From: Bacteroidales bacterium
Lineage (GTDB): Bacteria > Bacteroidota > Bacteroidia > Bacteroidales > PXBB01
Reading direction: 5' to 3'
Length of the DNA stretch: 45,859 nucleotides
Assembly: GCA_003565735.1 (NCBI GenBank)
Contig: PXBB01000013.1
Span: 1 to 45,859, forward strand
Shown here: positions 24,930 through 34,840 of the stretch, one piece after another
Numbering within the stretch: position 1 is the first letter of the stretch
How the letters are laid out: every line of letters starts with the position of its first letter
Program-made: the position numbers and the translations under genes
Notes under the pieces: model-generated
Databases searched by the model: none
Told to the model about the DNA's origin: nothing
The model's input: the letters and a program-made list of their open reading frames with translations, nothing else

Positions 24930-25382
24930 TTAATTTTCCCGCATCACATAATCATCATACTCCAATTCGAAGCGCAGCTTGTGTTTGGATTCTTCTATGG
25001 CCAGGGCTTGAAAAACTTTTTTTAGTTCCGGATTGTTGATGCGCTCTGCCAGGGTGCTGTAAAGCTTAAAAGCGGCTTTTTCTTTATTCATGGCCAGCAC
25101 AAGAGCCTCCTCATAAGTCATGTTTTCATGGGGCTTTGCCTTAACCACATAATCAGACACTTTCAGGTCGGAAATATTTTCTGTTTCCAAATCATTAATT
25201 TGTGTGTGCTGGATTTCTTTAAGCCGTGCTTTATGGCCAACTTCCTCGTGGGCAAAAGCCTCAAAAACAGCTTTCATTTCCTTGTTGTTAGACTTTTTGG
25301 CTAAGTCGAGGTAAAAATCAACAGCGCCTTGTTCTTGCTCCATAGCAAATTCAAGAATATCATTTACGTTATCAAAGTTCAT
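24930..25382 (-). CDS. Rubrerythrin-like diiron protein
   Basis: 150 residues, a ferritin-like four-helix bundle without the C-terminal rubredoxin domain of classical rubrerythrin. Ligand motifs: E17 followed by Y24 in EQEQGAVDFY, E47-x-x-H50 in EEVGH, a second Glu-Tyr helix (NKEKAAFKLY), and a final EESKH. Family members reduce peroxide or store or sense iron, using electrons from NAD(P)H or rubredoxin systems. It starts 20 bases after the 1230-residue NuoG/NfnL-like gene and is the last gene of that operon, so the upstream complex may supply it with electrons (inference). Convergent neighbours are absent; 198 bases separate it from the serine hydrolase. Confidence 0.85.
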   Translation of the reverse strand: MNFDNVNDILEFAMEQEQGAVDFYLDLAKKSNNKEMKAVFEAFAHEEVGHKARLKEIQHTQINDLETENISDLKVSDYVVKAKPHENMTYEEALVLAMNKEKAAFKLYSTLAERINNPELKKVFQALAIEESKHKLRFELEYDDYVMREN

Positions 25383-25402
25383 AATTCTATTTTTTAAATT
25401 TA

Positions 25403-28400
25403 TTATTCTTTTGCAGCAGCCATTTTTTCTTCAAAATCTTTGTCGAAAGCTTTTGTTAAACTATCACAGCCATGGCTGAAAGCTTTTTTGCTGGTTGCTT
25501 TTTCCGAATGTACGAAATGGAACAAAGGCTTCTCGTACTTTTCAAAAAAGCGTGAATATTCGCTAAATATGTCGTCCGGTGTTGTTACGTTATGTTTTAC
25601 GCCTGCTTTATTTAAAAGGGCGGTCAGCTGTTGGTAGCTGTTTTGTTCTACTTTGCTTTTTTGTGCAGCTTCAAATTTTTGTATAGCCCTGTGGGTATTG
25701 GTAAAGCTTCCCCCTATTTCGAAATGCAGGGATGCCGGCAATATCAGGTCGGCTTGTTCAGCGGTGGCACTCATGTAAACATCTTGTACAACCATAAATG
25801 CCGCACCGGCTGTAAGGTCGTTGAAAGCTTCTTTATTTTTGGCACATCCCAGCGGGTCTTCTCCGAAGATAAAGAGGTTGTCAATATCCTTATTTTCCAA
25901 AAGCGTGGCCGGCTCATTTACTTTTTCGGGCAGGGTATCTGTGCCCCAAACGGTTTTAAGAAGCGATTGCGTTTCTGTATTGTCAATAGTAAGGGTAGCT
26001 ACTGTACGTGCGGCTGTTACACCCATGTCCAAAAGACCCTGTGCATTGTTTTTCTCTTTAAGGGTAATAACACCACTGCTGCGCTTGCCTCTTTTGCCCG
26101 TAATCAGGCTTAAGTTGTATATCTCCTGTGCCAAAGCCATATCTGAGTTCTTCTCGGCATACAATATCACAGCATGGTGCGTATGGTTATAGTCATCAGC
26201 AAAATTTTTAAGTTCTTCCAATGACACGCCGGCTTTAGAAAGTAAGAGGTTAAAGTCTTCTTTGAGAACCGCTTCTTTATAAGCTGAAAAGCCTTCGCAG
26301 TTGGCATTGACAAAAATATTGTTGTGTAAGCTGTTGTTGATAAAATAGTGGTTCAGGGCTTTTACAAAATAATAGTTAGATTTCACCTGATGCGCCTTAT
26401 GAGCCTTTTTGAACATGCTATTGTTGGGGTTCTCGTCAATAACACAAAGCTCTGCATTGTTGTGGTTAACAGCATTGTTAATCATAAAACCCGCAACAGC
26501 ATTTTCGTTGTTTATTTCAGAAGCCAGCAATACAATTTTTGAAGCCTGCTCTATATCATCAAGAGGTGTAGCTCCGTTGTTAAAGTCTGCATAGGTGGCT
26601 GTGTCTTCTTTCCAGTTATAAAAACTACTGATGTTGTTAGTTTTTAGCGCTGTGCGTGTCCATTTTTGGATAAGGTACAACTCTTCATTAGTAAGTCTGC
26701 CACCAGCAAAAACAGCATTTTTATCGGCAGGGCTTTGACCGATTTTTTCCTGTATGATGTTGTAAGCTTCTTCAAAAGTAAGCTCCTCAAACTTGCCGTT
26801 AACTTTTCGCATGGGTTTTGTAATGCGCTCTTTGTTAAGGAAGTTATAACCAAACTTTGGATACTTGCAGATATTACCGTCTTTGTTAATCATTCCTTTA
26901 TGACCTTTGGCAGCGGTGTAAAAACCTTTCACGTGGTGTAATTCCACCTCACAGCCGATGCTGCAAAAGTTACATATTGTTTGGAAAGATTCAGTTTTAA
27001 CGGGGCCCGGTTTGAATGGGACATTCTCCGACAGCGCCGCAGTGGGGCAGGTGCTTATACACATGCCGCAGGATTCGCAGGTGGTGTCTGCCAGCTTATT
27101 GCCCATACTGGGGGCCACGTATGTATCAAAGCCTCTGTTTATAAGACCCAGGGCGTTGGCACTCACAACATCCTTACAAATTCTGATACAACGGGAGCAC
27201 AAAACGCATTTGTTATTATCAATTTCAATAAACGGATGCGCAAAATCAACTTCGTATTTTTTATAAGTACCCTCGTAGCGTTTTTGTTCGGCATTGTATG
27301 TGGTGGCATGTTTTTTCAACTCGCAGTCGAAGTAGGCCGTACAACCACACTCAAGGCAGCGGGCTGTTTCTTCTGTGGCCATCTCTTCGCTGTAGCCAAG
27401 TTCCACTTCATTGAAGTTATGACGGGCCTCGGCATCGAGAACGGGCATTTCTTTTCTTTCCAGGTGTACAAAGCTTTCTTTGTAATCGTCTTCCTTCTGC
27501 TCTTCGAAATTATCTTTGAGGCTTAAAAATTCCGTAGCCTCCGGCTCAAAGGGAAGTCCCATAATAAATTGGTGTGTGCTTTTGGCAGCTTTTCGGCCTT
27601 GAGCAATAGCTTCTATAAGTGTGGCAGGTCCTGTTACAGCATCGCCCGCAGCAAAAACAGAGGGTATAGATGTTTGCAGTGTCTCCGCATGGGCATCAAT
27701 ATCACCCCATTTATTAAGCACAAATTCCTGGCCAGCATGGCTGTTGATATCCTCAATAAAATTGACATTGGTTTTTTGGCCAATGGCTGCTAAGATATAG
27801 TCCAGTTCTATTTCAAATTCTGAGTTGTCAATTTTAACGGGTCTTCTTCTCCCTGAGGCATCAGGTTCGCCAAGTTCCATTTTAAAACATACCAGTTTTT
27901 GGAGGGTGCCGTCTTCGTTTTTGATAACTTTTGCAGGCGCTGTTAGAAACATGTACTTGATACCTTCTATTTTAGACTCATGAATTTCAATGGGATTGGC
28001 CGGCATTTCCTTTTCGGTACGTCTGTAAATAACGTACACCTCTTCGGCACCACAGCGCATAGCGGTACGGCAGCAGTCCATCGCGGTATTACCTCCTCCG
28101 ATGACAGCTACACGCTTGCCGCTGAAATCAAATTTTTGCCCTGTCTTCTCCATATTACCAAGAAAGTCTATACCGGAGAAAATATTGTCTGCGTCATCGT
28201 TTTCGCAACCTATGCCTGTCCCAATTTGTGAGCCAATAGTGATAACAGTGGCATCGAAGTTTTCTTTTATTTCTTTATAGCTGAAATTGTCTCCCAGCTT
28301 TTTGTTGTAATTGATTTTTACGCCAAGGTCAGTTATGTTTTTAACTTCTTCGTTAATGATTTCATTAGGGAGCCTGTAGGGAGGTATGCCGTAGCGCAGC

Positions 28401-29095
28401 ATGCCGCCGGGGTGTGGGAGGGCTTCAAATATTTCTGCCTGATGCCCTTCTAAGGCAAGATAGTAGGCTGCAGTAAGGCCGCCGGGGCCGGCACCAATAA
28501 CGGCTACTTTTTTGTTAGTGGCAGGTTTTATTTCCGGAACGAATTTTTCGGGTGATGACAAGTCTATATCAGAGGCATATCTTTTCAGGTAGTCGATGCC
28601 CACGCCCAGTCCGTCAACAAGGTTACGGCGGCAGGCCACCTCACAGGGGCGGACACACACCCTGCCACAAATAGCCGGCAGCGGATTGGTTTCCTTTATA
28701 AGCTTGACAGCTTCTGAGTATAAGCCTTTACTGATAAGCGCTATATATCCTTGCACATCGACACCGGCAGGGCAGGTTTCCTTGCAGGGGGCGACACAGT
28801 CGGCGTAGTGGTTGCTTAGTAAAAGATCTAATGAGGCTTTGCGTGATTTATGTACCTTCTCATTGTCGGTATAAATTTTCATGCCCTCTGTTACTTTTGT
28901 AGAGCATGATGGTTGAAGACCGCGCATGCCCTCTACTTCTACGACACATACATAGCAGGAAGAAAAAGGCTCCAGCCTGTCGTCGTGGCAAAGGGTGGGT
29001 ATCTCTATGCCGTTTCTTTTACAAAGTTCCAGAATGCTTTCACCTGCATGGGCCTGGGTAATTTTATCGTTAAGGATGACGTTTAATGTATTCAT
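25403..29095 (-). CDS. NuoG / NfnL(GltD) / degenerate FdhA fusion
   Basis: 1230-residue soluble protein, third gene of a nuoE-nuoF-nuoG-like operon. Domains: plant-type [2Fe-2S] (C36, C47, C50, C64); a GltD/NfnL-type flavoprotein (~95-560) with its N-terminal Cys motifs (ICGRVCVRPCEVACRR), FAD site VIGAGPGGLTAAYY, second nucleotide site VIGGGNTAMDCC and YRRTEKEMP, typical of NADPH-binding GltD/NfnL; a ferredoxin region (~585-700) with CVLCSRCIRIC and CESCGMCISTCP; an FdhA/NuoG-like molybdopterin fold (~705-1190) with CNFCSIGC...C, then TADQADLILPAS-like and GGSFTNT blocks. At the position where formate dehydrogenases carry catalytic Cys/Sec-His (after TNN-, near 825) it reads SSFYNWKED, so formate oxidation is unlikely. 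No H-cluster. Probably links NADPH to the NADH/FMN module of the upstream subunits, possibly with ferredoxin. Starts 38 bases past nuoF. Confidence 0.88.
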   Translation of the reverse strand: MNTLNVILNDKITQAHAGESILELCKRNGIEIPTLCHDDRLEPFSSCYVCVVEVEGMRGLQPSCSTKVTEGMKIYTDNEKVHKSRKASLDLLLSNHYADCVAPCKETCPAGVDVQGYIALISKGLYSEAVKLIKETNPLPAICGRVCVRPCEVACRRNLVDGLGVGIDYLKRYASDIDLSSPEKFVPEIKPATNKKVAVIGAGPGGLTAAYYLALEGHQAEIFEALPHPGGMLRYGIPPYRLPNEIINEEVKNITDLGVKINYNKKLGDNFSYKEIKENFDATVITIGSQIGTGIGCENDDADNIFSGIDFLGNMEKTGQKFDFSGKRVAVIGGGNTAMDCCRTAMRCGAEEVYVIYRRTEKEMPANPIEIHESKIEGIKYMFLTAPAKVIKNEDGTLQKLVCFKMELGEPDASGRRRPVKIDNSEFEIELDYILAAIGQKTNVNFIEDINSHAGQEFVLNKWGDIDAHAETLQTSIPSVFAAGDAVTGPATLIEAIAQGRKAAKSTHQFIMGLPFEPEATEFLSLKDNFEEQKEDDYKESFVHLERKEMPVLDAEARHNFNEVELGYSEEMATEETARCLECGCTAYFDCELKKHATTYNAEQKRYEGTYKKYEVDFAHPFIEIDNNKCVLCSRCIRICKDVVSANALGLINRGFDTYVAPSMGNKLADTTCESCGMCISTCPTAALSENVPFKPGPVKTESFQTICNFCSIGCEVELHHVKGFYTAAKGHKGMINKDGNICKYPKFGYNFLNKERITKPMRKVNGKFEELTFEEAYNIIQEKIGQSPADKNAVFAGGRLTNEELYLIQKWTRTALKTNNISSFYNWKEDTATYADFNNGATPLDDIEQASKIVLLASEINNENAVAGFMINNAVNHNNAELCVIDENPNNSMFKKAHKAHQVKSNYYFVKALNHYFINNSLHNNIFVNANCEGFSAYKEAVLKEDFNLLLSKAGVSLEELKNFADDYNHTHHAVILYAEKNSDMALAQEIYNLSLITGKRGKRSSGVITLKEKNNAQGLLDMGVTAARTVATLTIDNTETQSLLKTVWGTDTLPEKVNEPATLLENKDIDNLFIFGEDPLGCAKNKEAFNDLTAGAAFMVVQDVYMSATAEQADLILPASLHFEIGGSFTNTHRAIQKFEAAQKSKVEQNSYQQLTALLNKAGVKHNVTTPDDIFSEYSRFFEKYEKPLFHFVHSEKATSKKAFSHGCDSLTKAFDKDFEEKMAAAKE

Positions 29096-29133
29096 TTTTT
29101 TTGATATATCTGTTTTGTTTTCTGTTGTTATTT

Positions 29134-30912
29134 TTAATAAACTTCTATAGCATCGAAATTACACTTGGTAAAGCACAGCCCGCAGCTGGTACAAATACTC
29201 ATATCTATATGGTGCAGTTCTTTCCTTTCACCGCTTATGGCATCAACGGGACAGGCTTTAGCGCAAACGGTACAGCCGGTGCACTTGTCTTCAATGACTT
29301 TGTATGAGAGCAATTTTTTGCATGTGAGTGCGGGGCATTTTTTGTCTCTTATATGGGCTTCGTATTCATCTTTGAAATACTTTATAGTAGTAAGCACAGG
29401 GTTAGGTGCTGTTTGACCCAGTCCACACAAAGAGCTGTCTTTTATCTGGTGCGACAAATCTTCAAGGGCTTCAATATCACCGTCTTTACCTTCTCCTTCT
29501 GTGATACGCGTAAGAATTTCGAGCATGCGTTTGGTGCCTATACGGCAAAAAGTACACTTGCCACAAGACTCTTTTTGTGTGAAATCAAGGAAGAAGCGCG
29601 CTATGTCAACAACACATGTTGATTCATCCATGACGACCATACCACCGGAACCCATAATAGCTCCTGTAGCGTTTACGGAGTCAAAATCGACAATTGTTTC
29701 CGAGAGATGTTCGGGAATGCATCCACCGGAGGGGCCACCCAACTGAACAGCTTTAAATTTTTTGTCATCTTTGATCCCGCCTCCCAGCTTAAAAATAACA
29801 TCTTTGATAGTCATGCCCATTGGCACTTCTACCAGTCCGCCGTTGTTGATAGTTCCTGTAAGGGCAAACACTTTGGTGCCTTTGCTTTTCTCTGTACCGT
29901 AACGGTTATAAGAACTTGCACCTTGATAAATAATCCATGGTACATTGGCAAAAGTTTCCACATTATTTATGTTGGTAGGGCTTTTCCACAAGCCTTTTTC
30001 TGCCGGAAAAGGAGGTCTGCGTCTTGGCATACCTCTTTCACCTTCAATGGAAGCTATAAGAGCTGTTTCTTCGCCACAAACAAATGCGCCGGCACCTTCT
30101 TTAATAAATATTTCAAAGTCAAAACCATTTGCTCCGAAAATATTTTTGCCGAGGTAGCCTTTTTCTGTGGCTTGTTTTATGGCAATATTCAATCTTTTGA
30201 TTGCCAGAGGATATTCCGCGCGGCAATAAATATAAGCAGCATTAGCCTCTATAGCATAACCGCAAATAAGCATGCCTTCTAAAACACTATGTGGGTCGCC
30301 TTCCAGAATAGACCTGTCCATAAAAGCACCGGGGTCGCCTTCGTCGGCATTACAGATGACATATTTTTGAGAAGCTTCACTGTTTTTTGCAAAACGCCAC
30401 TTTAGTCCTGTTGGGAAGCCCCCGCCACCACGACCGCGAATTCCTGAATCGAGGACTTCCTGAATGACATCCTCGGGCGACATTTTATTGTCAATAATCT
30501 TTTTAATAGCTTTATAGCCATCTCTGGTTTCATATTCTTCAATATTTTCGGGATCCATATAGCCGCAGTTACGAAGTGCAATTTTTACTTGTCCTTCATA
30601 AAAAGCATTATCTCTGGCTTCGAAAACATCGCTTTGAACGACATAGTCGTGAATAGGAGAAAACTGTTTGATATGTTTTTCAATAATTTCATCTGCTCTA
30701 TCCGGCGTCACTTCACCATATATATAAGAGCCGCTCTCGTCTTTTATTTCGACGAGGGGTTCTCTGAAGCACATGCCTATACAACTGGTTTTTGCTAACT
30801 CGAAATCAAGGTTATCAGCTGTTTTAATTTTGTCAAGGGCATCGTAAGTTTTGGCGGCTCCGGCAGCCAGACCACAACTTCCCAAGCCTACTATTACTTT
30901 TGTTTTACTCAT
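29134..30912 (-). CDS. HydB/NuoF-like NADH-binding flavoprotein
   Basis: 592 residues from ATG at 30912; the longer frame from a TTG at 30954 would run into the upstream gene, whose stop is at 30938. Domains: thioredoxin-like N-terminus (~1-95) in which the first canonical cluster Cys is Gly (VGLGSCG versus CAGTGC in the paralogue at 11872), though SCIGMC is present; FMN/NADH core with GRGGGGFPTGLKWR (~160), CNADEGDPGAF (~189), GAGAFVCGEETAL (~278) and the usual RPPFPA segment; N3-type [4Fe-4S] (ESCGKCTFCRIG); zinc-type DKKCPALTCK; and two C-terminal [4Fe-4S] motifs. This is the HydB layout of bifurcating enzymes. It is a clear paralogue of the NuoF half of the 11872 gene but keeps the standard NADH-site motifs. 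Second gene of its operon. Confidence 0.92.
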   Translation of the reverse strand: MSKTKVIVGLGSCGLAAGAAKTYDALDKIKTADNLDFELAKTSCIGMCFREPLVEIKDESGSYIYGEVTPDRADEIIEKHIKQFSPIHDYVVQSDVFEARDNAFYEGQVKIALRNCGYMDPENIEEYETRDGYKAIKKIIDNKMSPEDVIQEVLDSGIRGRGGGGFPTGLKWRFAKNSEASQKYVICNADEGDPGAFMDRSILEGDPHSVLEGMLICGYAIEANAAYIYCRAEYPLAIKRLNIAIKQATEKGYLGKNIFGANGFDFEIFIKEGAGAFVCGEETALIASIEGERGMPRRRPPFPAEKGLWKSPTNINNVETFANVPWIIYQGASSYNRYGTEKSKGTKVFALTGTINNGGLVEVPMGMTIKDVIFKLGGGIKDDKKFKAVQLGGPSGGCIPEHLSETIVDFDSVNATGAIMGSGGMVVMDESTCVVDIARFFLDFTQKESCGKCTFCRIGTKRMLEILTRITEGEGKDGDIEALEDLSHQIKDSSLCGLGQTAPNPVLTTIKYFKDEYEAHIRDKKCPALTCKKLLSYKVIEDKCTGCTVCAKACPVDAISGERKELHHIDMSICTSCGLCFTKCNFDAIEVY

Positions 30913-30937
30913 TTGCTGTAAAGGTGTTTTTGAATAA

Positions 30938-31471
30938 TTATGATTTATTTTCAAGGGTTTCGTTTCTCTTTATGCCTTTAACGATTTTCAAGGCTTCTTT
31001 TGGGTTGAGTTTGCCATAGGTCTCTTCGCCAATCATCATGACAGGGGCTAAAGAGCAGCAACCAACACATGCCACGGCTTCGAGTGTGAAAAGCTTATCT
31101 GAGGTTGTTTCGCCATCTTTAATTTCTAAATAGTCGAGAAGTGATTCAGTGACGGCAGTTACATTGAGTACATGACAGGCCGTTCCATGACACATTTTAA
31201 TAATATGCTTGCCAACCGGCATTAAGCGGAACTGAGCATAAAACGTAGCCACACCAAACATGTCACTACGTTTAAGGCCTGTTTCTTCGGCAATTTTATT
31301 AAAGGCTTCATGAGGGATGTACCCAAAAATCTCTTGGGTCCCTTGAAGCAATGGTATTAAGTTGCCTTTTTTGTTTTTGTACTTACTTATTAAATTGTCT
31401 AAATGACTTAAGTCAACGGGTTCATTCTCTGCCCTTTGGCCTTTTTTACTAATAACTCTTTGTATGCGCAT
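30938..31471 (-). CDS. HydC/NuoE-like [2Fe-2S] protein
   Basis: 177 residues, full-length NuoE family. An N-terminal helical bundle (LIPLLQGTQEIFGYIPHEAFNKIAEETG) is followed by a thioredoxin-like [2Fe-2S] domain with CHGTACH, then ACVGCCSLAPVMM, giving the expected four Cys ligands. It passes electrons to or from the FMN of the NuoF partner encoded 25 bases downstream. ATG at 31471. First gene of a four-gene operon (NuoE, NuoF, NuoG/NfnL fusion, rubrerythrin-like). It is divergent from gdhA over a 306-base region rich in palindromes. Confidence 0.92.
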   Translation of the reverse strand: MRIQRVISKKGQRAENEPVDLSHLDNLISKYKNKKGNLIPLLQGTQEIFGYIPHEAFNKIAEETGLKRSDMFGVATFYAQFRLMPVGKHIIKMCHGTACHVLNVTAVTESLLDYLEIKDGETTSDKLFTLEAVACVGCCSLAPVMMIGEETYGKLNPKEALKIVKGIKRNETLENKS

Positions 31472-31546
31472 GATTCGATTGTGTTTTTTCTAACTTAATT
31501 GATAAAAAAAGATGAAGCAAAAATAAAATTTAATATTAATATACTA

Positions 31547-31563
31547 TATTCAACTGTTGAATA
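31547..31563. repeat. 17-base perfect palindrome, operator-like
   Basis: TATTCAACTGTTGAATA is a perfect palindrome around its central T. It lies 22 bases upstream of the minus-strand -7 box at 31518-31525, at the position where a repressor or activator of the nuoE-like operon would bind. Confidence 0.6.
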
Positions 31564-31616
31564 ATTATTAAAATGGATGATTTACTTATGCTATCTGTTT
31601 TATTTCCAGTTAAAAA

Positions 31617-31659
31617 ATAAGTAAATAACTTAATTTTATTATAAGTAAATAACTTAATT
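31617..31659. repeat. Twin 19-base repeats, operator-like
   Basis: ATAAGTAAATAACTTAATT occurs at 31617-31635 and again, identical, at 31641-31659 (24 bases start to start). Each copy holds the palindrome TAAGT-AAATA-ACTTA. The second copy abuts the TTG elements of the gdhA promoter, so a regulator bound there would affect gdhA and perhaps the divergent operon. Confidence 0.7.
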
Positions 31660-31660
31660 G

Positions 31661-31690
31661 TTGTTTTATTAAAATAAAAAATTACATTTG
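31661..31690 (+). promoter_or_regulatory. gdhA promoter
   Basis: TTG at 31661-31663, 19 bases, TACATTTG at 31683-31690: a good match to the Bacteroidota consensus. A second -7-like TACTTTTG at 31723-31730 may be an alternative start. Confidence 0.65.
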
Positions 31691-31741
31691 CAAAGTAATC
31701 ATGTTTTTGAAAAAAATAATGTTACTTTTGGAATTTCATAA

Positions 31742-33115
<1,374 letters not shown>

Positions 33116-33133
33116 TAATTCATAAAACAATTT

Positions 33134-33178
33134 TAATAAAAAAAACGTCAGGGTTTACCATCCTGACGTTTTTTTTTG
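33134..33178. terminator. Bidirectional terminator between gdhA and arsB
   Basis: Twelve-base arms (33141-33152 and 33162-33173, core AACGTCAGG / CCTGACGTT) with a 9-base loop, an A run before and a T run after. It serves gdhA (+) and arsB (-). Confidence 0.9.
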
Positions 33179-33233
33179 TGGCATACTCAGTATGGAATAC
33201 TCATTTTCAACAGGGATGAAAGTGTCCGACCGT

Positions 33234-34244
33234 TCAATATTTTCTTCTGTTTACAAAAGCTACCAACGACAGCATCAGTGGGACCTCTACAAGAACGCCA
33301 ACAACGGTCACCAATGCAGCAGGAGATTGTAAGCCAAAAAGGGCAATGGCTACAGCAACAGCCAGTTCGAAGAAATTACTGGCTCCTATCAAAGATGCCG
33401 GCGCACAAATCGGATGCTTTAACTTAAGCTTTTTGCCTCCATACCAGGCTAAAAAGAAAATAAAATAGGTTTGGATGGCAAGTGGTATAGCTGCCAAAAG
33501 TATTATAAGAGGATTGTTAAGAATGTTTTGCCCCTGAAAAGCAAAAAGCAATACCAAGGTAATTAACAAGGCAATAATACTAATTGGTTTTAGCTTAGGG
33601 AGGAATACATTTTTAAACCAATGACTACCGAGGGTTTTCATAATAATGCGTTGTGTGATTATACCTGCTATAAGAGGTACTACAACAAAGAAAACCACAC
33701 TGGCTATTAAAGTATTGTAAGGGATACTAACATCAGTAATACCCAGTAACAAACCAACAATAGGAACAAAAGCAACCAAAATGATTAAATCGTTTACTGA
33801 TACCTGCACCAATGTGTAGTTAGGGTCGCCGTTAGTAAGGTATGACCAAACAAAAACCATGGCAGTACAAGGGGCAGCTCCCAATATGATGGCGCCGGCT
33901 ATGTATTCTCCTGCAAGTGCTGGGTCAATCCATGCTTGATAAAGTTTAGAAAAAAATAACCATGCAAAAAATGCCATGGTAAATGGCTTTATAAGCCAGT
34001 TTATTACAATTGTCCATACAATACCTCTGGGGCGTTTGCCGATATTTTTGATACTACTGAAATCTATCTGTACCATCATTGGATAAATCATTAGCCATAT
34101 AAGTATGGCTACAGGGATATTAACACCGGAAATTTCCAAATCGCTGATAACTTGCATGCTATTGCCGGCAAAGTGACCGATAGTAACTCCGGCTATTATG
34201 CCCAGCCCTACCCAGACACTTAGGTATTTTTCAAAAAGGCCCAT
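33234..34244 (-). CDS. arsB: ACR3-type arsenite efflux transporter
   Basis: 336-residue integral membrane protein with about ten hydrophobic helices, matching the ACR3 (arsenical-resistance-3) family, which exports arsenite/antimonite by proton-motive force. Typical features: YLSVWVGLGIIAGVTIGH near the start, the AIILGAAPCTAMVFVWSYL helix with the conserved, functionally essential Cys, and a LxxPLxxG-type stretch (PLIAGIITQR) farther on. It starts 19 bases after the arsC stop, so the two form an operon. ACR3 genes are named arsB or acr3 in different annotations. Confidence 0.93.
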   Translation of the reverse strand: MGLFEKYLSVWVGLGIIAGVTIGHFAGNSMQVISDLEISGVNIPVAILIWLMIYPMMVQIDFSSIKNIGKRPRGIVWTIVINWLIKPFTMAFFAWLFFSKLYQAWIDPALAGEYIAGAIILGAAPCTAMVFVWSYLTNGDPNYTLVQVSVNDLIILVAFVPIVGLLLGITDVSIPYNTLIASVVFFVVVPLIAGIITQRIIMKTLGSHWFKNVFLPKLKPISIIALLITLVLLFAFQGQNILNNPLIILLAAIPLAIQTYFIFFLAWYGGKKLKLKHPICAPASLIGASNFFELAVAVAIALFGLQSPAALVTVVGVLVEVPLMLSLVAFVNRRKY

Positions 34245-34263
34245 TTTTTTTTCTTGCTTAATC

Positions 34264-34686
34264 TTACCCTTGTTTTATTTTTTCTGAATAAAATTGATAA
34301 AATGCCACTCGAATTTCATCTCTTACCCTTCTGTATTCGCTTTCAATAAAATCATCAGACCCTTTTGCATACGTAGGATCATCGAAACCTATATGAATGC
34401 GTTCTTTCACTTTACCTGTAAAGCTTGGGCAGTTTTCGTTTGCACCACCACAAACAGTTATGACATAGTCCCATACCTCACCAAGGTATTTCTCAACAGA
34501 ATCAGAGCTGTGATGGCTTATGTCAATACCGACTTCCTGCATTACCTCAACAGCTTTTTTGTTAAGTGTCCCAGTGGCATCTGTGCCTGCAGATTTAACC
34601 CTTAATTTTGAGTCAAAAAATTGGAGAAAACCATGTGCCATCTGGCTACGACAACTGTTTCCAGTACATAAAATTAATATTTTCAT
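34264..34686 (-). CDS. arsC: Thioredoxin-coupled arsenate reductase
   Basis: 140 residues of the low-molecular-weight tyrosine phosphatase fold. Motifs: ILCTGNSCRSQMAHG (nucleophilic Cys and P-loop), VITVCGGANENCPSF (the second and third redox Cys of the S. aureus pI258 type), and a late DDPTYAKGS. It reduces arsenate to arsenite using thioredoxin, and the product is exported by the ACR3 protein encoded next. ATG at 34686. No arsR gene is adjacent, although a perfect inverted repeat sits over the expected promoter. Confidence 0.93.
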   Translation of the reverse strand: MKILILCTGNSCRSQMAHGFLQFFDSKLRVKSAGTDATGTLNKKAVEVMQEVGIDISHHSSDSVEKYLGEVWDYVITVCGGANENCPSFTGKVKERIHIGFDDPTYAKGSDDFIESEYRRVRDEIRVAFYQFYSEKIKQG

Positions 34687-34771
34687 AGTCCATAGTTTAG
34701 TTGTTTACTTTCTGAAAAATTTTTGGGTTTTACTTTTTCGGCACATAATTATATGTTTTAAAAAGTGTTTG

Positions 34772-34779
34772 CAAAGATA
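34772..34779 (-). promoter_or_regulatory. -7 box of the ars promoter
   Basis: Complement reads TATCTTTG (TAnnTTTG), 85 bases upstream of arsC. No TTG at -33, where the inverted repeat starts instead; this would suit a regulated promoter. Confidence 0.5.
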
Positions 34780-34798
34780 CTTTAATAGCATATTTATT

Positions 34799-34840
34799 TT
34801 TTAAGATATTAAAAATTTAACTTTTTTTAATATCTTAAAA
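34799..34840. repeat. 17-base inverted repeat at the ars promoter
   Basis: TTTTAAGATATTAAAAA at 34799-34815 is matched perfectly by its complement at 34824-34840 around an 8-base loop. It begins 19 bases upstream of the -7 box on the minus strand and covers the -33 region, as an ArsR-type operator would. Confidence 0.65.

Noticed and set aside
25403-29095. Active formate dehydrogenase alpha subunit
   Set aside because: The catalytic Cys/Sec-His position reads SSFYNWKED and no in-frame UGA is present there.
25403-31471. Respiratory complex I (nuo) operon
   Set aside because: Only NuoE-, NuoF- and NuoG-like subunits are present; no quinone-module or membrane subunits follow, and the NuoG-like protein carries an NfnL/GltD insertion.
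31617-31659. CRISPR array
   Set aside because: Only two short repeats with a 5-base gap; no spacers of array length and no cas genes in the window.
34799-34840. Rho-independent terminator
   Set aside because: No transcript ends here: the upstream gene on the minus strand stops at 35087, about 250 bases away, and the arms are AT-only; position over the ars promoter fits an operator better.
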